Assembly: GCF_025151215.1 (NCBI RefSeq)
Contig: NZ_CP102286.1
Span: forward strand, 1,674,001 to 1,738,000
DNA length: 64,000 nucleotides
Direction of reading: 5' to 3'
Source of the DNA: Parabacteroides merdae ATCC 43184
GTDB lineage: Bacteria; Bacteroidota; Bacteroidia; Bacteroidales; Tannerellaceae
The notes beneath the pieces are model-generated. The model was not told the DNA's origin and searched no databases. It was given only the letters and a program-made list of their open reading frames with translations. Position numbers and translations under genes: made by a program. Below are positions 8,803 through 17,088 of the stretch, piece after piece. Position 1 is the first letter of the stretch; each line of letters opens with the position of its first letter.

Positions 8803-9735
8803 ATGAAACGTCGTGATTTCCTTAAGACCAGTGTTGTAGCAGGTGTAGCCTTATCTCTGAACTTTGAAGGATTACAGGCTGCTCTCTCCTCGAATACAGT
8901 AGCGGTAGAGCAAGCACCCGATCTGGTAGCAGTAATGGGCGGTGAACCGGCAGTCATGCTCGACAAAGCCTTAGAAGCGCTTGGCGGCATCGGCAAATAT
9001 ATCAAAAAAGGGCAGAAAGTCGTTATTAAGCCCAATATCGGCTGGGACCGTACACCGGAACTGGCCGGTAATACCAATCCTGAATTGATAAAGGCCCTCG
9101 TAAAGAAATGTTTCGAAGCTGGAGCCGAAAAGGTAACGGTATTCGACCACACGTGCGACAACTGGCAGAAATGTTACGAGACAAGCGGCATCGCCGCCGC
9201 CGTAAAAGAAGCAGGTGGTATCATCATGCCAGGCAACGACGAAAAATATTTCAAAGAAGTAGACATTCCCGACGGCGTGACACTGAAAAAAGCCAAGATA
9301 CACGAGTCACTGATCGAAGCGGACGCCTGGATCAATGTTCCCATCCTGAAGAACCACGGAGGAGCCAAGCTGTCATGCGCAATGAAGAATATGATGGGGA
9401 TCGTCTGGGACCGCCGCTTCTTCCACCAGAACGACTTGCAGCAATGTATCGCCGATATCTGTACCTGGAAGAAGAAACCGGTTCTGAACATCGTGGATGC
9501 CTACCGCATGATGCATCAGAACGGTCCGCAAGGAAAAAGTGCAGCTGACGTGGCTACGTTGAAATCGATGATTGTTTCTCCGAATATCGTCGCCGTCGAT
9601 ACGGCCGCCCTCGCTCTGTTCAACCAGGTAAAGAAATTGGATATGGCTGCCGTTGGACATTTGAGCAAAGGGGAAGCTCTTAAATTAGGTTCTACCGATC
9701 TGAAAAAAATAAACATCAAACGTATTAAGATCTGA
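8803..9735 (+). CDS. DUF362 protein with Tat signal
   Basis: The 310-residue protein has a twin-arginine signal (MKRRDFLKTSVVAGVALSL), so it is probably exported folded. The rest is DUF362: KKGQKVVIKPNIGWDRTPE, then AEKVTVFDHT, then WINVPILKNHGGAKLSCAMK and the KNMMGIVWDR segment. No CxxC ferredoxin motifs are present. Its stop overlaps the start of the downstream membrane polyferredoxin by one base (9735), so the two are translationally coupled and probably work together in an extracytoplasmic redox process that remains undefined. Confidence 0.85.
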   Translation: MKRRDFLKTSVVAGVALSLNFEGLQAALSSNTVAVEQAPDLVAVMGGEPAVMLDKALEALGGIGKYIKKGQKVVIKPNIGWDRTPELAGNTNPELIKALVKKCFEAGAEKVTVFDHTCDNWQKCYETSGIAAAVKEAGGIIMPGNDEKYFKEVDIPDGVTLKKAKIHESLIEADAWINVPILKNHGGAKLSCAMKNMMGIVWDRRFFHQNDLQQCIADICTWKKKPVLNIVDAYRMMHQNGPQGKSAADVATLKSMIVSPNIVAVDTAALALFNQVKKLDMAAVGHLSKGEALKLGSTDLKKINIKRIKI

Positions 9736-11324
9736 TGAAGAAACGGAATTATCTAAAGGGATTGAGAGTTTTGCTCGCAATCCTCTTTTTTGTACCCATA
9801 CTTTTGTTTTTCGTAGACTTTTCAGGAGTTTTACCGGATAGTGTACATCGTTTGCTGCATCTGCAACTGATGCCGGCCTTGTTGGGAGGAACGGTCGGTC
9901 TGATCGTGTTCCAATTCTTGCTGGCACTGGTATTCGGACGTATTTATTGTTCCACGATATGTCCGGCAGGCGTATTCCAGGATATCATCAACCGTCTATT
10001 TTGCATCGGTAAGAAAAAGAAGAAAGGAAGCCGTCGTTTTACTTACCACAAGCCGATGAACCGGCTACGCTACGTACTGCTGGTAATTACGGCAGTCATG
10101 GCTGTTTTCGGTCTTAGCGAGTTGTGCCTGCTCTTAGACCCGTACAGCAACTTCGGACGTATTGCGGCAAGTCTGTTCCGTCCGATCGTGATGTGGGGGA
10201 ATAACCTACTCGCCGACCTGCTGATGAAAGTGGACAACTACTCGTTGTTCCATGTGACAATCAGTACCGTGACGGCTTCCGGTCTGATCGCAGCAACCAT
10301 CGCATTGCTTGTTTTCATCGTCATGACTGTTTTCCGCGGACGATTGTTCTGTAATACGATCTGCCCTGTCGGAGCTTTGTTGAGTCTTTTCTCGCGCTAC
10401 TCGTTCTTCCGTATAACTTTCGATAAGGAAGCCTGTACGCATTGCGGGAATTGCGAACATACCTGCAAGGCGGAAGCGATCGACAGCAAAAACCTGACGA
10501 TCGATACATCCCGTTGCGTAGATTGTTTCAATTGTGTTTCTTCCTGTGCCAAAGGCGGCTTGCGGTATCGTCTGCAATTTCCGGGTATGAAACAGGAGGA
10601 AACAGTCGATACCCAAGCTGTAAAGGAATTATATTCCAGCCAACTGACAGTCGCCAACAGCCGCCGTACATTTCTGGCCACAAGTGCAACCATTGCCGCC
10701 TCGCTGCCGATCGCATCTGCGATTGCCGAAGGAGGAAAAGGGAAAATGAACAGAAAAGGCAGAAAGAAGTGGCCTCCCCTCACGCCTCCGGGTTCTATCA
10801 GTCTGGAACGTTTCAAAGACAAATGTACAGGATGCCAGATATGTGTCGTCCGCTGTCCGAGCCAGGTCTTGCGCCCGACAGGATTGGAATACGGTTTGGA
10901 TTATATGTTGAAACCACGTCTGGCCTATATCAGCAGTTATTGCAACTACGAGTGCACAGTCTGTTCCGATGTATGCCCTACCGGTGCGATCAAACCTCTG
11001 ACTATCGAAGAGAAGACAACGACACAGGTCGGCATTGCCACTTTCTTCAAAGGCCGTTGTGTTGTTAATACGGAAGAGAAAGACTGCGGTGCCTGTGCAG
11101 AACATTGCCCGACCCAGGCCGTACACATGGTTCCTTACAAAGGAACACTGACAATCCCGCAGATCAACCCTGACCTTTGTATCGGATGCGGCGGATGCGA
11201 ATCGATCTGTCCGGTACGCCCAATGCGTGCCATCATCGTCAAATCGAACGTTGAGCACAAATTCGTCGAAAAGCCTAAAGAAGAGGAAATCAAAGAAATT
11301 GAGGTAGACGATTTCGGTTTCTGA
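9735..11324 (+). CDS. Membrane polyferredoxin, NapH-like half fused to a NapG-like half
   Basis: The 529-residue protein has hydrophobic helices in the first about 210 residues and two CxxxCP segments (STICPAGVFQD, NTICPVGALLS) typical of NapH/YccM proteins. Two [4Fe-4S] clusters follow (CTHCGNCEHTCK; CVDCFNCVSSC). At about residue 309 an internal twin-arginine-like signal appears (SRRTFLATSATIAASLPIAS). After it come at least four more ferredoxin motifs (CTGCQICVVRCP, CTVCSDVCP, CGACAEHCP, CIGCGGCESICP), as in NapG. It overlaps the DUF362 gene. It probably passes electrons across or along the membrane; partners are unknown. Confidence 0.85.
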   Translation: MKKRNYLKGLRVLLAILFFVPILLFFVDFSGVLPDSVHRLLHLQLMPALLGGTVGLIVFQFLLALVFGRIYCSTICPAGVFQDIINRLFCIGKKKKKGSRRFTYHKPMNRLRYVLLVITAVMAVFGLSELCLLLDPYSNFGRIAASLFRPIVMWGNNLLADLLMKVDNYSLFHVTISTVTASGLIAATIALLVFIVMTVFRGRLFCNTICPVGALLSLFSRYSFFRITFDKEACTHCGNCEHTCKAEAIDSKNLTIDTSRCVDCFNCVSSCAKGGLRYRLQFPGMKQEETVDTQAVKELYSSQLTVANSRRTFLATSATIAASLPIASAIAEGGKGKMNRKGRKKWPPLTPPGSISLERFKDKCTGCQICVVRCPSQVLRPTGLEYGLDYMLKPRLAYISSYCNYECTVCSDVCPTGAIKPLTIEEKTTTQVGIATFFKGRCVVNTEEKDCGACAEHCPTQAVHMVPYKGTLTIPQINPDLCIGCGGCESICPVRPMRAIIVKSNVEHKFVEKPKEEEIKEIEVDDFGF

Positions 11325-11352
11325 TTAACGATATATAACCGACTATATTATG

Positions 11353-11382
11353 AGGCCTTATTTGTGAAAGTAAGGCCTTTTC
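11353..11382 (+). terminator. Intrinsic terminator after the polyferredoxin gene
   Basis: Stem AGGCCTTA (11353-11360) / TAAGGCCT (11371-11378) is followed by TTTTCTTT. The loop contains the TTTG that also serves as -33 of the tgt promoter. Confidence 0.8.
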
Positions 11383-11392
11383 TTTATCTTTG
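11361..11392 (+). promoter_or_regulatory. tgt promoter, probably giving a leaderless mRNA
   Basis: TTTG at 11361-11364 and TATCTTTG at 11385-11392 are 20 bp apart, a full Bacteroidetes promoter. The ATG lies only 5 nt after the -7 box, so the expected transcription start is at or next to the start codon. Confidence 0.7.
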
Positions 11393-11397
11393 CAGCC

Positions 11398-12528
11398 ATG
11401 AAATTCGAATTACAACATAACGACACAAAATCAAATGCAAGGGCGGGTCTGATTACCACTGATCATGGAGTAATTGAAACGCCTATTTTTATGCCGGTCG
11501 GCACACAGGGCACAGTTAAAGGCGTCCACATGACCGAGTTGGAAGAAGATATCAACGCACAAATCATTTTAGGAAACACATACCATTTATATCTCCGTCC
11601 CGGATTGGAAATATTGGAACAGGCAGGCGGATTGCACAAATTCAACACATGGAACCGGCCAATCCTGACAGATAGCGGTGGTTTCCAGGTTTTTTCTCTT
11701 TCCGAAAACCGCAAGTTGCATGAGGAAGGCGCCATGTTCCGCTCACATATCGACGGCTCCAAGCATCTGTTTACCCCGGAAAAGGTTATGGATATCCAGC
11801 GGATCATCGGGGCGGATATCATTATGGCTTTCGATGAATGTTGTCCGGGCGATGCCGATTATGAATACGCGAAAAAGTCCCTCGGTCTGACGGAACGTTG
11901 GCTGGACCGTTGTTTCGAACGTTTCAACTCTACAGAGCCGAAATACGGTTACCAGCAAAGTCTTTTCCCAATTGTACAAGGTTGTGTTTATCCGGAACTG
12001 CGCCGAAAGGCAGCCGAGAATGTAGCGGAAAAGGGCGCTGACGGCAATGCGATCGGTGGCCTGGCAGTAGGCGAACCAACAGAGAAGATGTACGAGATGA
12101 TCGAAGTAGTCAACGAGATCCTGCCGAAAGACAAGCCTCGTTACCTAATGGGAGTCGGCACACCGATCAATATTTTAGAGGGGATTGAACGGGGTATCGA
12201 TATGTTCGACTGCATCATGCCGACGCGCAACGGACGTAACGGACAGATATTTACCCGCTTCGGCACGATCAATATGCGTAATAAGAAATGGGAGAACGAC
12301 TTCTCTCCTATCGATCCGGATGCTCATTCGGCTATCGACACGCGCTACAGCAAGGCGTATCTACACCATTTGATCAAAGTGAATGAGATGTTAGGACTTC
12401 AACTGGCATCAATTCATAACCTCGCGTTTTACCTGTGGCTCGTAAAAGAGGCACGCAAACATATTATTGCCGGCGATTTCACGACCTGGAAAAGTGAAAT
12501 GGTCCGTCAATTATCAAACCGGTTATAA
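11398..12528 (+). CDS. tgt: Queuine/preQ1 tRNA-guanine transglycosylase
   Basis: The 376-residue TIM-barrel enzyme exchanges G34 in GUN anticodons for preQ1 in queuosine synthesis. The N-terminus MKFEL matches the family start. It has TDSGGFQVFSL, GGLAVGEP and the nucleophile region MFDCIMPTRNGRNG, with probable nucleophile D271. In E. coli Tgt the zinc ligands follow the pattern CDCYTC after DPE; the aligned stretch here reads AHSAID, so the three cysteines are absent while YSKAYLHH and IHNLAFY remain. It is 12 bp ahead of the LptG-like gene. Confidence 0.93.
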   Translation: MKFELQHNDTKSNARAGLITTDHGVIETPIFMPVGTQGTVKGVHMTELEEDINAQIILGNTYHLYLRPGLEILEQAGGLHKFNTWNRPILTDSGGFQVFSLSENRKLHEEGAMFRSHIDGSKHLFTPEKVMDIQRIIGADIIMAFDECCPGDADYEYAKKSLGLTERWLDRCFERFNSTEPKYGYQQSLFPIVQGCVYPELRRKAAENVAEKGADGNAIGGLAVGEPTEKMYEMIEVVNEILPKDKPRYLMGVGTPINILEGIERGIDMFDCIMPTRNGRNGQIFTRFGTINMRNKKWENDFSPIDPDAHSAIDTRYSKAYLHHLIKVNEMLGLQLASIHNLAFYLWLVKEARKHIIAGDFTTWKSEMVRQLSNRL

Positions 12529-12540
12529 GCAAACTGTCAC

Positions 12541-13626
12541 ATGAAATTCAAACTGAAACGGATAGACTGGTATATCATCAAGCAATTCTTAGGTACTTAT
12601 ATCTTTGCGATTGCCCTGATTATCGCTATCTCGGTCGTCTTCGATATAAATGAGAAGATCGACAAGTTCCTGAGTCCGGACGTACCGTTGAAAGCGATTG
12701 TCTTCGACTATTACATGAACTTCATCCCGTATTTCGCGAATCTGTTCAGTCCGTTGTTTACTTTCATTGCCGTTATCTTCTTCACCTCAAAGTTAGCAGA
12801 CAATTCAGAAGTGATCGCAATGTTGGCGAGCGGGATGAGTTTCCGGCGTCTGATGTTGCCTTACGCGATTTCGGCAGGGATCATTGCACTCAGTACGTTT
12901 GTGCTGAACGCTTATATCATTCCGCCTGCCAACGCCACGCGTATCGACTTCCAAAACAAATATATCAAGAATAAGAAGGTAGACTATGTCCGTTCCGCCC
13001 AATTGGAGATCGAGCCGGGCGTAATCGCCTATTTCGACCGCTACGACGCGCGTTCCGGGATGGGATACCGTTTCTCTTTGGAGCACTTCGAGGACAAGAA
13101 GATGATTTCACGCCTCACGGCAAACTCCATCAAATACGATTCGCTATACAATTGGACGCTGATCGACTACATGATCCGCGACTTCGACGGGATGCGCGAA
13201 CATATCACCGAAGGGAGCCGCATGGACACCACATTGACAATCGTCCCTTCGGACTTCCTGATCTCTGTCAATGACTGCGAGACGATGACTTCTTCCGAAC
13301 TGTCCACGTATATCGACCGCCAGAAGAAAAGAGGGATCGGCAATATCCAGACATTCCAGATCGAATACCACAAACGTTTTGCCGCCATCATGGCCGCCTT
13401 CATCCTGACCTCCATCGGAGCCTCGCTCTCTTCCCGCAAGATCAAAGGAGGCATGGGGTTGAACATCGGCATCGGACTGGCCTTGAGTTTCTCCTACATC
13501 CTCTTCACCACCGTCACATCGACCTTCGCCATCAACGGCAACCTCAGCCCTGCTATGGCCGCCTGGATTCCGAATATATTGTATACGTTTATCGCGATTT
13601 ATTTGTACCGGAAGGCACCGAGATAA
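12541..13626 (+). CDS. LptF/LptG (YjgP/YjgQ) family LPS transport permease
   Basis: The 361-residue inner-membrane protein has N-terminal helices starting with WYIIKQFLGTYIFAIALII, a periplasmic beta-rich middle (about residues 110-270) and C-terminal helices ending with NILYTFIAIYLYRKAPR. This is the standard six-helix LptF/G plan. It should act with LptB to extract LPS toward LptC/A. It follows tgt by 12 bp and is probably cotranscribed. LptF versus LptG cannot be separated with confidence. Confidence 0.88.
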   Translation: MKFKLKRIDWYIIKQFLGTYIFAIALIIAISVVFDINEKIDKFLSPDVPLKAIVFDYYMNFIPYFANLFSPLFTFIAVIFFTSKLADNSEVIAMLASGMSFRRLMLPYAISAGIIALSTFVLNAYIIPPANATRIDFQNKYIKNKKVDYVRSAQLEIEPGVIAYFDRYDARSGMGYRFSLEHFEDKKMISRLTANSIKYDSLYNWTLIDYMIRDFDGMREHITEGSRMDTTLTIVPSDFLISVNDCETMTSSELSTYIDRQKKRGIGNIQTFQIEYHKRFAAIMAAFILTSIGASLSSRKIKGGMGLNIGIGLALSFSYILFTTVTSTFAINGNLSPAMAAWIPNILYTFIAIYLYRKAPR

Positions 13627-13639
13627 GAAATGTTTTGCA

Positions 13640-14254
13640 AAACCAACCATCATACTATCATAATCGTCCGTATATTGTTTTAAAACAGTGTGTTACGACA
13701 TGACAGTTGCCGTTTTATACTATCATTCATCTGTCATAACCATCATGGAAAAAAAACGATAATATTCTGTGTATCAATCAACAATAAAAACAGAAACCGT
13801 CCGGGAATAGATGCAAAACAGGTTAAAATAGCTTCATTTTTCATCAAGACAGGCTTTTCTTTTGCCCAAAAAGGCTTGGATAGCCGCTTAAGACCCGGGT
13901 GTAAGCACCACGGAGACCCGAGTGGGGGAGAGGTGCAGATCCGGGTCTGTGCAAGGCCTTTCCGTAGATGCGTGGATGTTTATCCGCCATGCTGGGGGTG
14001 TTTTTATGTCTCGTTTTTGCATTTTGTCCGGCAAAAAAGGCCGTTTTATTATAGAAAACGACCTCGTTTTGTCGATGGCCATTTGGGCTTACATAAATGC
14101 AAACAGCCCATTATCAATCATATAAGTAAACCAGCAAGTAAAAAGCATGATAGATGCATGATGGTAGAATGATAGTGGAAAACAGCAACTGTCATACTTT
14201 AATATATTGTGTAACAACAGCTAATAACCCAAAAGATAGTATGATGGTTGGTTT
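13640..14254. mobile_element. 615-bp non-coding element with about 100-bp imperfect terminal inverted repeats
   Basis: The outer 20 bp (13640-13659 and 14235-14254) are perfect inverted repeats. Inner blocks 13700-13747 and 14156-14195 are also inverted copies, apart from about 10 extra bases on the left. A diverged stretch of equal length lies between. The core holds the three 23-bp-spaced palindromes at 13891-13948. The 160-codon ORF at 13690-14172 looks spurious. CATACTATCAT-type words recur here and near 54221-54325. It may be a MITE, a decayed transposon or a regulatory island. Confidence 0.6.
13891..13948. repeat. Three palindromes at exact 23-bp spacing, copy 1
   Basis: ACCCGGGT, ACCCGAGT and ATCCGGGT cores are centred at 13896.5, 13919.5 and 13942.5, each a variant of a GACACCCGGGTGTC-like palindrome. 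The same three-member, 23-bp arrangement is found at 54391-54448. Confidence 0.75.
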
Positions 14255-14477
14255 GCGAAATTTTCATGAAAGAAGAGAGGTGATCTCGAATAGTAATTTT
14301 TGGTGCGGTTACCCTGATTACCTTTAGAGTTTTCCAAAAGCAACAGGCAGCTCTTTTCGCTAAAACCCTCGTTTAAGATAGGTTTCATCCCATCTGAACG
14401 GTTTTGAGGAATGTCGAAGGCGCCGGCATCCGGTGTCAAAAGGAATACCGGATAAAGGCTCACGCCGAACATACAAA
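14255..14477. other. Non-coding gap after the 615-bp element
   Basis: An 83-codon minus-strand ORF (14221-14472) crosses this stretch but runs into the inverted-repeat arm and has no convincing start context. I recognise no gene or structure here other than the downstream terminator. Confidence 0.4.
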
Positions 14478-14512
14478 AAAAGAGGATACATAGTCTCGAT
14501 GTATCCTCTTTT
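14478..14512 (-). terminator. Terminator of the 14530-15561 lipoprotein gene
   Basis: A perfect 14-bp stem (14478-14491 / 14499-14512) with a 7-nt loop; on the minus strand it is followed by a T-tract, 18 bp after the stop codon. Confidence 0.85.
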
Positions 14513-14529
14513 CCTTTAAATTTAATGAA

Positions 14530-15561
14530 TTACTTAATCAATTTCAATCCAACTTCAAACTTAGTTGTCTTTTCCATCGCTTCGGGGAAGGCTTTCAGTA
14601 TTGACTTAACCAATTGTCCCATTCCGTTTAAAGCGTCATCTCCGATAAGTTCAGCCAACGTAGGCAATAAAGGAGCGATCTGGCTAACTAAAGCTTTGTC
14701 AATATAGACACGGGCTGACTTGCCATCAGAAGCGATTTCATAATTAACAGGAATGCCATTCTGCAATAAAGCCATAATTTGTTCCAAAGGATCTATAGCA
14801 GCCTTACTCTTCAAACTTCCCATGATCTTAGTTATATCCAAGAAGACAAGTATTTGCTTATCCGTCACATTATAGGAAGCATATCCTGGTTCCGAAGTTT
14901 CCCAAACAGGTGTGACAGGCTTGCTCAAATCCACTCCCGCTTTAGAAATAGAAGCAACAATCTGCCCGTCTTCCTGGAACGTAACACTCTGAAGGACCTG
15001 TACCAAAGCGATACTTCCAAAACCTTCAGCTATATTAGGAATAGAAGTCACAGGTAAAAAACCAAGCATAGTGCCTTCAGCAGCTTCCCAAACCATAGAC
15101 ACAGGACCTGATACAAAAGTTTCACTCTCGTCTTTTGCTATTTCAGCCAATTTCCAAGTACCTGCAATAGGAGCTGTTATTTTCAAAGTTGCATCCAAAG
15201 TCAAAACACCGGCTTCAACGGTTCCTTTTGCAGAGACAGTTCGCAAGTCATTCGTGTTGCTTCCTTCCAATGCATAGCTTTCACCTGTCTTGACCATTTT
15301 GGCTTCAATCTTGACTTCTGCTTCACCCGGAATCAAATTCGCCAACGTAATAGTTGCCTGTTCAGCCGAACTTGCATCTACTTTTACAGATTGGTCAGCG
15401 ACTTCAGTGCCTCCCATCGTCAATTTCAATGTTTCTGCCGTATAAGTCGCAGAAATAGCCTTCCAGCCGTCATCAGTCTTATTGTCATCATCGTCACTAC
15501 AAGCAGTGAAGAAACTCAATGCACAAAGCATCGTAAACACAAAAAATAGATTTTTCTTCAT
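14530..15561 (-). CDS. Lipoprotein, possibly DUF4925 family
   Basis: The 343-residue protein has a type II signal with lipobox SFFTAC (Cys21), followed by SDDDDN; such acidic residues after the Cys are associated with surface export of Bacteroidetes lipoproteins. A beta-rich N-terminal part (LKLTMGGTEVADQSVKV) precedes a region with PIAGTWKLAEI, and the C-terminus ends in FEVGLKLIK. This resembles DUF4925 proteins as I remember them. Ligand and role are unknown. It is transcribed alone, with its own terminator and a weak TATCTTCG box at about 15595-15602. Confidence 0.6.
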   Translation of the reverse strand: MKKNLFFVFTMLCALSFFTACSDDDDNKTDDGWKAISATYTAETLKLTMGGTEVADQSVKVDASSAEQATITLANLIPGEAEVKIEAKMVKTGESYALEGSNTNDLRTVSAKGTVEAGVLTLDATLKITAPIAGTWKLAEIAKDESETFVSGPVSMVWEAAEGTMLGFLPVTSIPNIAEGFGSIALVQVLQSVTFQEDGQIVASISKAGVDLSKPVTPVWETSEPGYASYNVTDKQILVFLDITKIMGSLKSKAAIDPLEQIMALLQNGIPVNYEIASDGKSARVYIDKALVSQIAPLLPTLAELIGDDALNGMGQLVKSILKAFPEAMEKTTKFEVGLKLIK

Positions 15562-15637
15562 AATCTTCTTTTTAAATTATACATAAAAACAGAGCGAAGA
15601 TAAGTAATCTTAATGAGACATACAATACAAAAAAGTT

Positions 15638-15670
15638 AATGCCGGTTATTCCGAAAAAATAACCGGCATT
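15638..15670 (-). terminator. Terminator of the RND efflux operon
   Basis: A perfect 13-bp stem (15638-15650 / 15658-15670, GCCGGTTATT core) is followed on the minus strand by AACTTTTTTG. It lies 50 bp after the TolC stop. Confidence 0.9.
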
Positions 15671-15720
15671 ATCATAAAAATAGACAATTCAATCGATAAA
15701 ATTGAATCAATTATACAAGA

Positions 15721-17088
15721 TTATTTTTTGACTTCAGACAACGCTCCCGCCGCTTTCAGATATTCGACATAATTCAAGTAGAGTTGAAAATGGGCATCGA
15801 CCTGTGTTTCATAAGCCTGCTGCCACAAAGCCTGTGCTTCGAGATAGTCCGAGAGTGTCTCCAAGCCCACTTCGTACTGGCTTTTACTGACCTTCATGTT
15901 TTCTTCGGCCTGGAGGAGAGAACGGTCGGAAAGTTCGCTTTCCAGCCGGGCTTCGTCGAGGTTATTGGCGGCTTGTGTCAGTTCCAACATCATTTGTTCG
16001 TTCATGTTTTCCTGTTCCAGGCGGGATTGCATCAGCTTGGCTTTGGCGGCACGCACCTTATTACTTCGCTCGCCGAAATGGAAAAGCGGGATGCTCACGT
16101 TCAGCAAGACGGAGAAACTGCCTTTGTCCATCAACATCTGGTCGTTCAGTTCAAAGCCGTGTACATAATCATAAGACCCCATGATGCCGACTTTGGGTAA
16201 CAACTCGCTACGGTTCAGCCGCACCTGCTGCCCGGCGATCTCGACCTGTTTATCCAAGATGGCATATTCGGGACGGGCACTGATATCGGAAACCTGGACA
16301 TCCATCCCCTTTTCGACCGCCGGATAATTGCCGGAAATACGGATATCGGAGACAAGCGGTTTCCCGATCAGATGGCAAAGATTCATAGTCGCCAACCGCA
16401 GGGCGTTCTCAGCTTTACGGATGGAGAGTTCGCTTTCGTTCAGCTTCACTTGCACTTTCAAGACATCGTTCTGCGGTTTCAGGCCATGTTTGTAAGCGCT
16501 CTCGACATTCGACAGAAGTTCCCGGAGCACAGCGTTATATTTATCCGCCACCTTTTTCATCTCCTGTGCCTTCACGACCAGGGCATAGGCTTTGTCTGTT
16601 TTGAGGATCACTTCCGTCGCCGTCAGCGCCTCGTTCATCTCGGCCATCTCTTTCCCCAAGACAGACATCCGGTAGGCAGCCCGGATCTTACCGCCCATAT
16701 AAAGCGGCTGCTCGACCCGGATTCCGCCCATGTAGACTGTCCCGACTTTATAATCGAGATTGATACCGGGGAAATGGGTATAAATGCCTGTCGGGACCAA
16801 GTTCCCGGCTGCATCATACAGAATAACGGGCATTTTGCCACCTTCAATTCCGAATCCGCCGTCCGCCGTACTGTAAAGGCCCATCCCGTTAGCGGTAAAG
16901 TTCGGGAAGAAATTCCCTTTATAGCTTTTCATCGTGTACAGGGCACTTTCGGTCTGTTTCACCGATGCCGCCATTTCCTTATTATATTGCAGCGCCATTT
17001 CCCGGCACTGCTGCAAGCTCAACGTCTCCTGTGCGAAAAGAGACGACGGGCAGAGAATAGACAACAGGATAATAGATATTTTCTTCAT
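15721..17088 (-). CDS. TolC-family outer-membrane efflux protein
   Basis: The 455-residue protein has a signal peptide (to about SLFAQ) and two repeats of long alpha-helical segments: LSLQQCREMALQYNKEM near the start, and EQMMLELTQAANNLDEARLE with YEVGLETLSDYLEAQ near the end. The latter is the classical OEP fold. It forms the outer-membrane exit duct for the RND pump encoded just upstream; its ATG overlaps the RND stop by one base. It is the last gene of the adaptor-RND-OMF operon. Confidence 0.9.
   Translation of the reverse strand: MKKISIILLSILCPSSLFAQETLSLQQCREMALQYNKEMAASVKQTESALYTMKSYKGNFFPNFTANGMGLYSTADGGFGIEGGKMPVILYDAAGNLVPTGIYTHFPGINLDYKVGTVYMGGIRVEQPLYMGGKIRAAYRMSVLGKEMAEMNEALTATEVILKTDKAYALVVKAQEMKKVADKYNAVLRELLSNVESAYKHGLKPQNDVLKVQVKLNESELSIRKAENALRLATMNLCHLIGKPLVSDIRISGNYPAVEKGMDVQVSDISARPEYAILDKQVEIAGQQVRLNRSELLPKVGIMGSYDYVHGFELNDQMLMDKGSFSVLLNVSIPLFHFGERSNKVRAAKAKLMQSRLEQENMNEQMMLELTQAANNLDEARLESELSDRSLLQAEENMKVSKSQYEVGLETLSDYLEAQALWQQAYETQVDAHFQLYLNYVEYLKAAGALSEVKK

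Noticed and set aside
10442..11068. 208-codon ORF within the polyferredoxin gene
   Set aside because: It is a frame shadow of the ferredoxin-rich coding sequence.
13690..14172. 160-codon plus-strand ORF
   Set aside because: It spans the inverted arms and the palindrome array, has no start context, and its composition (many Cys, His, Arg) is unlike neighbouring proteins.
14221..14472. 83-codon minus-strand ORF
   Set aside because: It runs into the arm of the 615-bp element, has no recognisable domain or promoter, and looks like chance.
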